Under the pieces are notes generated by a model. That model was not told where the DNA came from. It was given only the letters and a program-made list of their open reading frames with translations, and ran no database searches. Position numbers and translations under genes: made by a program. Positions 8,612 through 17,273 of a stretch of 64,000 nucleotides of DNA are shown here, in pieces; within the stretch, counting starts at the first letter, position 1; each line of letters starts with the position of its first letter. The stretch comes from Longibacter salinarum (lineage in GTDB: Bacteria > Bacteroidota > Rhodothermia > Rhodothermales > Salinibacteraceae), in the NCBI RefSeq assembly GCF_002554795.1, contig NZ_PDEQ01000005.1:186001-250000 (forward strand). The letters run 5' to 3'.

Positions 8612-9245
8612 GAGTCACAGCTTCCAGAAGAGGAGACGACGCAGAGATTCGGGAAGGTGCCGCACGATCCTGACCGCGGATTCAACGACCATAGAGTCTT
8701 TTCTCACGAATACAAACCCCCGAACGGTCGTCCGTACGGACTTCTTCGGTTGGCTCGGTAATATAGGAGGCCGGCTACTCACATTCATCTCGGTAGCGAG
8801 AATAGCGGCCAAGCAGCTTTACAGCGCCTCGGATGGAGCGCGGGAGAAAGGGAGCTCGGGCGGTCCGTACCGTTGGATGGCCGAAGGCTGTCCGGCAAAC
8901 GGGTTGTGAACGTACAAGAATGGTCATCCTGGACGCCTTCAATTTCCGGGCGTGATCGCGTACGATGACGGTGGAGCGCAATGTATCCAGAGGTCACGCC
9001 CCGCGTGGGAGAATCTATCACGTCAATCATGCGGAAAGCCGCACGTCGTACGTGTCCATCCGGCTTGACGGTCACGCGACCCATGTGTATCGTGTACCTG
9101 CCTGACGATGTCGTCTACACCGACGGCCACGTAGGGCCTACGGACCGATCTTGCCTTCTTTCTACGTGGTCTTCTGCGGGAGACGAAATGCAAGACCATC
9201 CGCCCGAGCCTTTGTTTTGCCATTTCCTCATCAGATGATCTACCG
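8612..9245. other. Long divergent spacer with a partial copy of the TIR element
   Basis: This 634-bp region between two divergently read signalling genes holds no convincing gene. At about 8858-8915 it matches the right end of the 13.3-13.5 kb element (GGTCCGTACCGTTGGAT, GCCGAAGGCTGTCCGGCAA). The matching left end was not found, so this looks like a solo end or a decayed copy. Confidence 0.5.
8858..8915 (+). repeat. Solo right end of the dispersed TIR element family
   Basis: The stretch shares about 40 nearly identical bases with 13444-13500, including GTTGGAT, GCCGAAGGCTGTCCG and the following CAAAC(A/G)GGTT. No left partner was seen in the spacer. Confidence 0.6.
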
Positions 9246-9656
9246 ATGATGGCTACGTCCGCTGTGCAACCGATTGCCCCCCCTGATTCAAATCCTGTTT
9301 TTTCGGACGCATTTTGGAAGCGCTTCCAGGACGACGAGAAGTTAACCCAATTCGTACCTCTTCTTACCCTCGATTCTGAGGGTACAGTTCAGTCGATAAC
9401 TCGCTCGGCACGGTCTCTCCTGGAATACGGACCGTCTCAGACCTTTGACCCTTATTTTTTCACGCACGTCCACGGACGCAACTTAAGGCGCGTCATGCAG
9501 GACCTCGCGCACATGGTCTGCCAACGGAAACAGCATGCTCGCTGGCTTCTTCGCCTTCGAACGGGGACCGGCCGGTGGCGGTGGTATAGAGCAACGGCCC
9601 TGAACCGACTGGACGCCCCGCAAGAACGTGTCTTCGTCCGCCTGGAACGGATTTGA
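9246..9656 (+). CDS. Small PAS-like sensory protein without output domain
   Basis: The 136-residue protein has an N-terminal low-complexity lead, then a PAS-like fold: FVPLLTLDSEGTVQSITRS (first strands), LLEYGPSQTFDPYFFTHVHG (helical core and the YFFTHVHGRNLRRV helix typical of PAS), and a C-terminal RTGTGRWRWYRATALNRLD / RVFVRLERI sheet. It has no kinase, HTH or cyclase part. Single PAS proteins usually act by binding partners; the kinases on either side are candidates. The start is ATG 9246 or ATG 9249. A bidirectional hairpin terminator follows. Confidence 0.65.
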   Translation: MMATSAVQPIAPPDSNPVFSDAFWKRFQDDEKLTQFVPLLTLDSEGTVQSITRSARSLLEYGPSQTFDPYFFTHVHGRNLRRVMQDLAHMVCQRKQHARWLLRLRTGTGRWRWYRATALNRLDAPQERVFVRLERI

Positions 9657-9683
9657 CGAACCTCCCAGTGACATTTCAAATGC

Positions 9684-9716
9684 AAAACGGCGGACCCGGG
9701 TCGGATCCGCCGTTTT
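9684..9716. terminator. Bidirectional intrinsic terminator between convergent genes
   Basis: AAAACGGCGGA (9684-9694) pairs with TCCGCCGTTTT (9706-9716). The stem is flanked by A and T runs, so it can stop the plus-strand PAS-like gene and also the minus-strand receiver gene that ends at 9804. Confidence 0.8.
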
Positions 9717-9803
9717 CTGTTGTGTGGAGGCATCCCGTACTGCGGCCCCAGCCCCCTCCGAGTGCGATGTGCGCAACCGGCGTCGCGGCAATCGCGGAAC
9801 AGA

Positions 9804-10283
9804 TTAGTCGGCCGGATGAAGTCGCTCAGATGCAGAGATCGAATCTGCCGCGCACGTCGGGGGAACGCGTGGGGAGTCAGCAAAAGAGACATCGCGCTCC
9901 ATCGGGTGCAGCGCAGGTCGGTTGAGCGTGCCTGCAATCTTGCGCAGACTTGGCAGTAACGATGGAGCTCCGTACGCACGAGAGACGCAAATGTCGGCCC
10001 CGGCCTCCTGTGCGACGGAAGGCGTTAGACCAGTCTGAAAGGCGGTTGCCACGAGAATTCGGGCATCCGGACACTGAGAGCGGAGGGCTCGAATCGGGGC
10101 ATCGCTCGCTCCGGCAAGACCCATCAGCACAATGTCCGGCTTCTTCCTGGACAGATCGTGCATCGCGGACTTGTATGTAGCAGCCGTCCCCACAATGGTT
10201 AAATTTGCCATTGGTCCCACAAGAAATCGAAAGCTCTCGCGGACCGCTGGATGCGGCTCAATGATGTAAATCCTGCGCGCCAT
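9804..10283 (-). CDS. Receiver-like (REC) protein lacking the phospho-acceptor aspartate
   Basis: The 159-residue product begins like a response regulator receiver: RRIYIIEPHPAVRESF, strand 3 PDIVLMGLAG, strand 4 DARILVATA, strand 5 GADICVSRAYG. In active receivers strand 3 reads LMD; here that Asp is Gly. The acidic pair after strand 1 is reduced to one Glu, and the strand 5 Lys is replaced. Phosphorylation in the usual way is therefore unlikely. There is no HTH output domain; the last 40 residues look disordered. Pseudo-receivers of this kind usually act by protein binding. ATG 10283 gives a canonical N-terminus. Confidence 0.7.
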   Translation of the reverse strand: MARRIYIIEPHPAVRESFRFLVGPMANLTIVGTAATYKSAMHDLSRKKPDIVLMGLAGASDAPIRALRSQCPDARILVATAFQTGLTPSVAQEAGADICVSRAYGAPSLLPSLRKIAGTLNRPALHPMERDVSFADSPRVPPTCAADSISASERLHPAD

Positions 10284-10776
10284 ATTTTCGTCTTCCCGGC
10301 ATCAGCGCCATAAAATTAGAACTGCGTTCTCCATCCATTTCTCCAAACTCTGTGCCACCAGAGTCGACAACGTGAAGTTACGTACTAGTCGCCATGCAGG
10401 CATTGGCGTTTCATCTTGAACCACACCGCCTGAGTAACGCGGTCATTCTTCCCAGACCAGACGGTACGACCCACGAAAATCGTCTTTTGGAGGCGACGAG
10501 GACGAATTTGGATTCATCCAGCCCGCGTGAGGTGCATCTCGCCTTCGCCCGAACATGTGTATTTAATGATCAATCTCACACATTATGTGATTTATTGTGA
10601 TCGCTACCCGAGTACGGGGTGTTGTGTCATCATATCAAACACCGTGTCCGCTAAACACGCATTGTGTGACGCCATCGAAGAGAAGACAATCGATCATGCG
10701 CCCGTGGATGATAACGCGCGGATAGCCGACGGTTACACTTGAGTTACTCCCTCTCGCCCTCTGGCTCTCTTTGTCC
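10284..10776. other. Divergent spacer with an AT-rich island
   Basis: No convincing gene was seen; the 68-codon frame at 10394 lacks any family signal. An AT-rich segment at about 10555-10610 carries imperfect inverted repeats (listed separately). The spacer must hold promoters for the receiver-like gene (leftward) and the kinase (rightward). Confidence 0.45.
10568..10602. promoter_or_regulatory. Candidate operator: nested inverted repeat in AT-rich island
   Basis: TCACA (10576-10580) and TGTGA (10586-10590) form an inverted repeat with a five-base spacer. They are flanked by GATCAAT on the left and an ATTGTGATC on the right, giving an imperfect palindrome of about 35 bp. The half-site resembles Crp/Fnr-type half-sites, but the arrangement is outward, so assignment to that family is doubtful. 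Confidence 0.35.
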
Positions 10777-12096
10777 ATGACCGCTCCGCATTCGTCGTCC
10801 AGTCCATTCGCTGGTGATGCAACCGTCAGCGAACGCGTACTGCTATTGCTGCCGGGCGTATCTCGAACACCTTCAATCCAATCGACGCTCGATGACGCTA
10901 GAATTTCAACGGAGAGCGTCGAGTCCATCGAGGAGTTGTACGCGGAACTACGGCATGGGGCCGGAGCGGTCATCGTAACAGACGAAGCGGTGACGGAACA
11001 TGCCGTCCAGCTCTTACTGCGCACGCTCAGTCGCCGACCGCCGTGGTCCAATTTGCCGATCATCGTGCTCACCCAGCGGCAGCCTCAGTCGCTTCCCGGG
11101 CTGGGCACACTCGACCTGTTCACGTCTGAAACGGGAGGCAACCTGACCGTTCTGGAATACCCGGTGCACCCCGTTACACTCACATCCGTCGTACAGTCCG
11201 CGCTCCGCGCCCGAAGACGTCAGTATCAGGTCCGCGATTTACTTGAGTGGTTGGAGGAAAAGAACGCAGCACTCGAAGCCAGCGAGGAGGCCCTGAGAGA
11301 AGCGAATCGCACGCTGGAGCAACGGGTCATGCACCGCACAGAGCAGGTCCGCGAGTTGGCCATGGCGGTCACCTCCGCTGAGCAGCGAGAACGCAACCGG
11401 ATCTCCCACATCCTGCATGACCACCTGCAGCAAATCATCCACAGCGCGAAGATGTGGGCGGAACTGGCTATTTCGGAGCCCGAAACGCGTGATGAGAGCC
11501 TTCCGCGTATTGTAAATCTACTCGGCGAAGCGCTCGACACCACGCGGTCTCTCACCGTCGACCTGAACCCGCCAGTGCTCGAAAAAAAGGGACTCGCTGC
11601 GGCTCTCCGCTGGTTATCCGACCGGTTCAAAAACCGACATGGTCTCACCGTTCACGTAGAACTCGGCGAGGACGTAGACGTGCCCGACAGCAACATACAG
11701 AACCTTCTCTTTCAACTCACGCGCGAGTTGCTCTTCAACGTGGTCAAGCACGCCGGCGTGGAGGAGGCCACCGTTCGCGCCCAAATGATTCCGGCTGGAG
11801 ACGTGCGCCTTCAGGCGCCGTTGGGGCACGATACAGGTCCTAGGGAGCTACAGACTCAACTGAACGAACATCAACAACACATCCGGATTGTCGTCGAGGA
11901 TAGAGGGACGGGCTTCGACCCGCAGAGCCAGTCTCCCATCGGACAGGGCCTCGCGAATGTCCGCAAGCGTCTGGAGCTTGCCGGGGGCCACTGCGAAATC
12001 GAGACCACTCCCGGCGACGGTACGACCATCACGGTCACGGCACCCGTACAGCAAGCGCGCACCCGATCGGACGCGTCAGCCTCGGAGGAGTCGTAG
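10777..12096 (+). CDS. NarL-type (HisKA_3) histidine kinase with N-terminal receiver-like domain
   Basis: The 439-residue protein has a receiver-like sensory domain at about 20-145 (ending AGAVIVTDEAVTEHA, then PPWSNLPIIVLT), a form often seen at the front of bacterial kinases. A coiled coil (150-200) is followed by a HisKA_3 dimerisation helix (ERNRISHILHDHLQQI, His214 as predicted acceptor). HATPase_c motifs are ELLFNVVKHAG, VEDRGTGFDP and GQGLANVRKRLELAGG. This kinase type normally pairs with LuxR/NarL-type response regulators; none lies in the window, and the neighbouring receiver protein is degenerate. The start is ATG 10777; a TTG two codons upstream is less likely. It converges with prs. 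Confidence 0.9.
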   Translation: MTAPHSSSSPFAGDATVSERVLLLLPGVSRTPSIQSTLDDARISTESVESIEELYAELRHGAGAVIVTDEAVTEHAVQLLLRTLSRRPPWSNLPIIVLTQRQPQSLPGLGTLDLFTSETGGNLTVLEYPVHPVTLTSVVQSALRARRRQYQVRDLLEWLEEKNAALEASEEALREANRTLEQRVMHRTEQVRELAMAVTSAEQRERNRISHILHDHLQQIIHSAKMWAELAISEPETRDESLPRIVNLLGEALDTTRSLTVDLNPPVLEKKGLAAALRWLSDRFKNRHGLTVHVELGEDVDVPDSNIQNLLFQLTRELLFNVVKHAGVEEATVRAQMIPAGDVRLQAPLGHDTGPRELQTQLNEHQQHIRIVVEDRGTGFDPQSQSPIGQGLANVRKRLELAGGHCEIETTPGDGTTITVTAPVQQARTRSDASASEES

Positions 12097-12120
12097 GCTC
12101 GATCAGCTCCCTCTTGCACG

Positions 12121-13125
12121 TCACGTAGACGTGGGCTCTTCTTCGATCGTATTGAGCGCTGCGACCGAACCTCCCGTATGGATCGCTGCGATCGCCCGCG
12201 CTACCCGTCCCGATGCATCGCACACCTCGAGCTTGGCGTGAGCTTTTGTGCCTTCCAGACGAAACGGTGGGATCGTGTTGGTCACGAAGGTGCGACTCAA
12301 CAGATCAGTGCCGATATTTTTCGCCGCGTTCCCGACGAAGACGCCGTGCGTCGCGACCGCATAGATCTCCTCCGCTCCCTCTCTCGCACAGGCCTCCGTC
12401 GCGCGGTGAATGGTTGTCCCCGTGCTGATCAGGTCATCCACGATGACCGCCACACGTCCGTCCACGTCGCCGACCAGACTTCCGCCCGTCAGCCGATTGT
12501 CCTGGCGAACTTTTTCTACGAATGCAACCGTCACCGCACGATCACCCCGCACACGCAGGGCCTTTGCAAAACGGTGAGCCCGCTTTACTCCGCCCTCATC
12601 CGGTGAAATCACGACAACCCCTCGTTCCCCAACCTCCCGAAGCACATGGTCGACGAGCAACGGACGAGCCTCCAGGTGATCGGTACGGACGCGGAAGGCA
12701 TTCTGAAAGGCAGCTAGATTGTGGACATCCATCGCCAGCACCCGGTCGACCCCGACCGCTTCGACCATCGCCGCCAAATAACGGGTCGTGACGGGATCAC
12801 GTGGCTTCGACTTTCGGTCTTTTCGCTGATAGCTGAGATACGGGAGCACCGCCGTCACGCGTGCCGCGGCCGCATCGCGCAGAGCCCCGCAGAAAAAAGC
12901 AAGCCGACAGAGCTTGTCATTCACGCTCAACTCGGGCGCGTCGTACATGGACTGCACGACATACACGTCTTTATCACGCACATTCGTGAGCGGACGCGTC
13001 GCGTGCTCTCCGTCGTCAAAATTATCTTCTGCGTGGTCTGAAAGCTCGGTGCCAAGGGACGTAGCAACCGAGCGACCGAATGCACGGGTTTCACTGAGGG
13101 CAAACAGGCAGAGGTCGTCCGTCAT
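12121..13125 (-). CDS. prs: Ribose-phosphate pyrophosphokinase (PRPP synthase)
   Basis: The 334-residue enzyme of the PRPP synthase family makes 5-phosphoribosyl-1-pyrophosphate from ribose 5-phosphate and ATP, feeding nucleotide, histidine and tryptophan synthesis. Visible motifs are PYLSYQRKDRKSKPRD (the flexible catalytic loop region), DVHNLAAFQNAF (pyrophosphate-side motif) and VAVIVDDLISTGTTI (PRPP-binding loop). The loop and the DVHN motif differ from the classical E. coli enzyme (there ARQDRR and DLHA), so this is a diverged subclass. A paralogous activity cannot be excluded. ATG 13125 is chosen because the 18 upstream codons of the open frame precede the conserved start. Confidence 0.85.
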   Translation of the reverse strand: MTDDLCLFALSETRAFGRSVATSLGTELSDHAEDNFDDGEHATRPLTNVRDKDVYVVQSMYDAPELSVNDKLCRLAFFCGALRDAAAARVTAVLPYLSYQRKDRKSKPRDPVTTRYLAAMVEAVGVDRVLAMDVHNLAAFQNAFRVRTDHLEARPLLVDHVLREVGERGVVVISPDEGGVKRAHRFAKALRVRGDRAVTVAFVEKVRQDNRLTGGSLVGDVDGRVAVIVDDLISTGTTIHRATEACAREGAEEIYAVATHGVFVGNAAKNIGTDLLSRTFVTNTIPPFRLEGTKAHAKLEVCDASGRVARAIAAIHTGGSVAALNTIEEEPTST

Positions 13126-13704
13126 CAGTAACGTTTGAAAGCAAAATGAGGGCGAAGCACGCACGTCCACAGTGTACAACCCGCCGCGGTAATACTGAAT
13201 CCAAATGATCGTGTCCGGATTCCGTGCCTCGGATGTAGGGTCGATTCGATCGAAAAAGGGGAAGAGACGCAGGAATCAACGTCTTCTGACACTTTCACAA
13301 CCTGTTTGGCGGATGGATCGCGAAAACGTGAGCGCCGTCTTTTATGGTGATTCGCAGGCCTGAAACGGGGAGCCTTTCACAATGACGTAGTCGACCCGGC
13401 TCGCGAGATCAACCAAGCCTCGTATTGCAAACGGAGCGAGGACCGACCGGCGGGAGGTCCGTACTGTTGGATCGCCGAAGGCTGTCCGCCAAACAGGTTC
13501 TCACGTCTGCGAAACGCTTCCACAGATGATCTTGACCCCGACATTGTCATTTGGATTTGGTGTAAGTGTCGATCAGGCTTCACTGAAGACGATGATTCTC
13601 GTTCCGCAATCGCCTCGCATTGTCGGCGGACGATCGAATCGCGAATCGCCGAGCAGCGGTTTCGGAACCGGGATTGAGCGACGCAAGACACCTCAGGGTA
13701 CGCG
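13126..13704. other. Spacer holding a full copy of the TIR element
   Basis: This 579-bp stretch has no convincing gene. Its central 210 bp form a repeat element with terminal inverted repeats (listed separately). Confidence 0.5.
13295..13504. repeat. MITE-like element with 15-bp perfect terminal inverted repeats
   Basis: AACCTGTTTGGCGGA (13299-13313) is exactly repeated in inverted form at 13485-13499. The first inner bases also match (TGGATCGC on the left, GGATCGCC on the right). The outer flanks share TCAC. An inner segment, GGACC (13440-13444) and GGTCC (13457-13461), can form a second hairpin. There is no open reading frame of note. A second copy is at 52354-52542 and a solo end at about 8858-8915. 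The size, TIRs and lack of coding fit a miniature inverted-repeat element, though no transposase is seen in the window. Confidence 0.75.
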
Positions 13705-16590
13705 TTATGCGTCGGCCTCGGCACGCATGTTTACGGCTTGAAGTGCCTTTTGCGTTGCCTCTGTCGCCACACTGCTCGCGCCGCGAATTTCTTGAAGTGA
13801 TGTGTGAGCCTCCTGCAAGAGTCGGTGCGCGTGCTCAAGCGAATCGCGTTCCAGAGCAATTTCACCGCGGATCCTCTGGAGCACATATCGACGCCAGTGC
13901 TCCTGGGCAGGGAGATCTTTGGCGTACAAGCGCGCACGACCTGCAATAGAAGCGGCACGATCGAGATCCCCGACGGCCGTAGCAATGTCTGCCCGAAGGA
14001 GACGCCCCCGAAAGAGTTCGACCTCCGACGTGTCGTCCTCTGTGCGGAAGTGACCTAGAGCCACCGTGGCTAGGGAATCAGCATCCTCATGACGCCCTTG
14101 CTCCAGCCGTAGTCGCCCCATCCGAAGAAGGACATCTCCACAGTCCGCGTTCGGCTTCTGGTTCAGAGACCGAAAGGCGTCTCTACTTTGCGTCAGGACA
14201 CCTTCTGCATCACTCAGACGGCCGAGATGCAAAAGGGTGGATCCATACTCTGCCTGCAGACGGGCTATTCTTTGGTCTGGGGCATCGTGAACGACCTGCA
14301 TCATCTCCAACGCTTCCGCAAACCGTCTACGGGCCCGGGCGAGGTCGCCTTGTTGATGCGCGTTCACCGCCAGATTGTGCAGTATGAGAGCGGTCTGAGG
14401 ATGTGGGCCATCTCTTGTTTGTTTCTCCATGTCGAGCGCACGCAAAAGCAGCGAATCCGCCGATTTATATTCGAACTGATTCGTGTACAGGCTACCCAGG
14501 TTGCTCATCCATCGAGCTCGCCTCGGATGATCTCGGCCGTACAGCGCGGTTCCCTCATCCAGAAGCCGAATGTACAGGCTTTCTGCCGCAGGATAGGCTC
14601 CTCGCTTGGCTTGCAGGATCGCAAGGTTGTTCAGGTTTGCGATCCGCCCCGGATGTGGACCGTCTGTGAGTGAATCGACGAGATGGAAAGACCGGCGCTG
14701 CACGGGCAGGGCCTCGTCAATTTTTCCCTGTGTCTTGAGAAGTGCAGCCAGATTAAAAAGAAGCTCCGCGGTCAAGATATTCGCTGTGTCCTGCCGGCTC
14801 CGATGCGCGCGGAGAGCCGTTCGAAGGCGCTGCTCGGCTGCCGGGGTATCTCCCAGCTTCCGGAGAATGAATCCGTGAAACATGAGTGCCTGAACGACGG
14901 TCGAGTCCGATCGCCCGCGGACGGCACGACGACCGGCTACGACGCGCTCCATCAACGTATCGGCCGCCTCGTATCGACCCTGATCGCGTTCGAGCAGACC
15001 GAGTGCCGACATACTCTTGAGTGTGGCCGGGTGGTCGTCGCCCCGCAGACGGGTCCGAAGCCGGACAGACGTCTGTAAAAGGGCTCGAGCCTTCTCAAAT
15101 TCGCCAAGGCGACGGTAGGTCTGCCCGAGAACGTGCGCCATCTGACCTTTTACGGACGGGTCATCCAGCGTCTCAAGCCTCTTTTGTCCCCGCTCGAGGA
15201 GCATACGAACGGACACCGTATCACCGGGTGCCAGATTGGGGTCGGCTGCTTCAAAAAGCCGCACGAGAAAGGCAGATACCTGCTCCGCTTTCTCCGCCTG
15301 GCGCTGGGCTGCATTCCGTTCCTGAACGATGACACTGGCAAAGGCGAGGGCGAGACAGATGACCGCCACACCCGTTGCCACGCCCCATCGATTTCGCCGA
15401 ACGAACTTTCGCGTTCGATATCCCCATGTTGCCGGGCGGGCTTCAATCGGTTCCGCGTCTTGATAACGCTGCAGGTCGCGCCGCATTGCATCTGGAGAGG
15501 CATAACGGCGGTCAGGTTCCTTCCGTAGCGCCTTCAGAACGATGGTGTCGAGGTCCCCTTTGAGGCGATGGGCATCGCCTCCTGTCGCTGCTCCCCGCGA
15601 CGAGGGTGCCTCCGGAGGCGTCTCCAGAATCTCTTTGTCAACCTGACCCCGGCTTTTGTCTCCTTGACCGAACGGCGGAGTACCCGTAAAGAGCTCGTAG
15701 GCGAGCACGCCGAGCTGGTAGGTATCGGTGGCAGTTGAGATCTCACGTTCCGTGATTTGCTCTGGCGCCGCATAGGCCGGCGTCATCAGGGCGCGCCCGG
15801 TCTGCGTCACAGGTCGCGTTACCGGCAGGTCGCCACCGAGAATTTTGGCGATTCCGAAGTCCAGTAGCTTGACGCGTGGCCCCGTCTCCGTCTCGGTCAC
15901 GAGCACGTTCGACGGCTTCAGGTCACGGTGAACAATCAGGTTCTGGTGAGCTGCGTAGACAGCAGTGATGACTTGCGTGAGCAAGTCTACCCGCTCGCTC
16001 ATTGTTAACGCGTTGTCATCCGCATAATCGGTGATGGGCGTACCGTCGACAAACTCCATCACGAGGTATGGACGACCGTCTTCGGTCACCCCTCCATCGA
16101 TGAGGCCAGCGATGTGCGGATGATCGAGGCTGGCGAGGACCTGTCGCTCCGTCCGGAAGCGCGTCTCCGTATCAGGGGAGACGATGCGCCGGCGAAGGAG
16201 CTTTACAGCAACGGGACGCTCGAACGCGCCGTCCGCTCGCTCGGCACGATAGACGACGCCCATTCCACCGGCGCCGATCTCCTCAAGAAGTCGGTAGCGT
16301 CCGACGACGGGTTGATTCTCCGCCACCGTTCGTGCACCCAAGCCGACGAATGGAAAAAGGCCTTGTCGGTGGGCGTCGTCGCCCGGTTGGGATGTACCCA
16401 GCCAGGCGGCCGCCCCTGCCTCCTCGTCGATTTTCCCATCTCGGAGTGCGTAGTAGAGGCTTTCCACCTCGGACCGGAGTGCCGGCTCCCCCGAGCAGCG
16501 ACTATCCAGCCATCCCCCTACATCATCCGGGGCCGCATCCAGAAGGTCATTCAGAATCTCCTTCGCACGCTCCCACTGCGTTTCGGTCAT
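13705..16590 (-). CDS. Membrane Ser/Thr protein kinase with TPR sensor region
   Basis: At 961 residues, this is a Hanks-type kinase. The kinase domain (about 97-370) shows YRLLEEIGAGGMGVVY (Gly loop), VAVKLL (ATP lysine), HRDLKPSNVLV (catalytic loop) and DFGIAKIL (Mg-binding). One membrane segment follows at about 400-420 (WGVATGVAVICLALAFASVIV). The outer part (430-950) is a run of TPR-like repeats (FEKARALLQTSVRLR, YEAADTLMERV, YPAAESLYIRLLDEG and others). The layout is kinase inside, TPR outside. The ECF sigma gene ends 59 bp upstream on the same strand, so the two are probably one operon and one pathway; this pairing is common in Bacteroidota and Acidobacteriota. The N-terminal 95 residues have no clear fold. 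Confidence 0.93.
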   Translation of the reverse strand: MTETQWERAKEILNDLLDAAPDDVGGWLDSRCSGEPALRSEVESLYYALRDGKIDEEAGAAAWLGTSQPGDDAHRQGLFPFVGLGARTVAENQPVVGRYRLLEEIGAGGMGVVYRAERADGAFERPVAVKLLRRRIVSPDTETRFRTERQVLASLDHPHIAGLIDGGVTEDGRPYLVMEFVDGTPITDYADDNALTMSERVDLLTQVITAVYAAHQNLIVHRDLKPSNVLVTETETGPRVKLLDFGIAKILGGDLPVTRPVTQTGRALMTPAYAAPEQITEREISTATDTYQLGVLAYELFTGTPPFGQGDKSRGQVDKEILETPPEAPSSRGAATGGDAHRLKGDLDTIVLKALRKEPDRRYASPDAMRRDLQRYQDAEPIEARPATWGYRTRKFVRRNRWGVATGVAVICLALAFASVIVQERNAAQRQAEKAEQVSAFLVRLFEAADPNLAPGDTVSVRMLLERGQKRLETLDDPSVKGQMAHVLGQTYRRLGEFEKARALLQTSVRLRTRLRGDDHPATLKSMSALGLLERDQGRYEAADTLMERVVAGRRAVRGRSDSTVVQALMFHGFILRKLGDTPAAEQRLRTALRAHRSRQDTANILTAELLFNLAALLKTQGKIDEALPVQRRSFHLVDSLTDGPHPGRIANLNNLAILQAKRGAYPAAESLYIRLLDEGTALYGRDHPRRARWMSNLGSLYTNQFEYKSADSLLLRALDMEKQTRDGPHPQTALILHNLAVNAHQQGDLARARRRFAEALEMMQVVHDAPDQRIARLQAEYGSTLLHLGRLSDAEGVLTQSRDAFRSLNQKPNADCGDVLLRMGRLRLEQGRHEDADSLATVALGHFRTEDDTSEVELFRGRLLRADIATAVGDLDRAASIAGRARLYAKDLPAQEHWRRYVLQRIRGEIALERDSLEHAHRLLQEAHTSLQEIRGASSVATEATQKALQAVNMRAEADA

Positions 16591-16649
16591 TGGATCGGTA
16601 CGGTGAGACTGGTTACAGCAAACAGACGAACACAGGTTTAGATGCGGAA

Positions 16650-17273
16650 TCAGCCGTGTCTGGTGGCGCTTCCCGAGTTAGCGTCTCGTGACGTTGGTTT
16701 ACCGCTTGCATGTGCGTCCATCTCTCGGTTCAGCCACGCACGTGCGGTGCGCCAGTCACGATTGACCGTGGACGACGACACACCAAGAACATCGGCGGTC
16801 TCTGCGATCGTGTAGCCGCCGAAGAAACGGCACTCGACCACCTTCGCCATCCGCTCATCCTGCTCTGCAAGACGGTTGAGGAGATCATCAACAAGTACGA
16901 CATCCTCCGGCCCAAGGTCGTCCCGCAGTGTTGCCTGCTCCAGATCGATGCGCGTACGGCTGCCGCCCCGTTTGTCGGCTGTCCGACGCCGGGCGACATC
17001 CACCAAAACTTGCCGCATGGCGCGCGCCGCCACGGCATAAAAATGCTGGCGATCCTTCCACTCGACCGCATGATGATCGACGAGCTTCTCGTACGCCTCG
17101 TGCACCAGTTCGGTGGTCTGAAACGGGTGATCGTGTCGCTCGCCGTGAAGCTGATTATGCGCGATCCGTCGGAGCTGATCGTACACAGCCTTCATGAGAT
17201 CATCCAGAGCATCCACGTCGCCACCACCAAGTAGTTGAAGAAGCTCGGTGACATCACGGGATTTATCGCTCAT
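16650..17273 (-). CDS. ECF RNA polymerase sigma factor, kinase-linked type
   Basis: The 207-residue protein matches the ECF subfamily often annotated TIGR02999: DVTELLQLLGGGDVDALDDL start, FQTTELVHEAYEKLVDHH (region 2), HFYAVAARAMRQVLVDVARRR, and region 4 with FFGGYTIAETADVLGVSSSTVNRDWRTARAWL, a clear HTH. There is no anti-sigma gene beside it; instead a Ser/Thr kinase-TPR gene follows at once, so control is likely through phosphorylation. The start is ATG 17273; 57 upstream codons in the same frame lack similarity. Confidence 0.92.
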   Translation of the reverse strand: MSDKSRDVTELLQLLGGGDVDALDDLMKAVYDQLRRIAHNQLHGERHDHPFQTTELVHEAYEKLVDHHAVEWKDRQHFYAVAARAMRQVLVDVARRRTADKRGGSRTRIDLEQATLRDDLGPEDVVLVDDLLNRLAEQDERMAKVVECRFFGGYTIAETADVLGVSSSTVNRDWRTARAWLNREMDAHASGKPTSRDANSGSATRHG

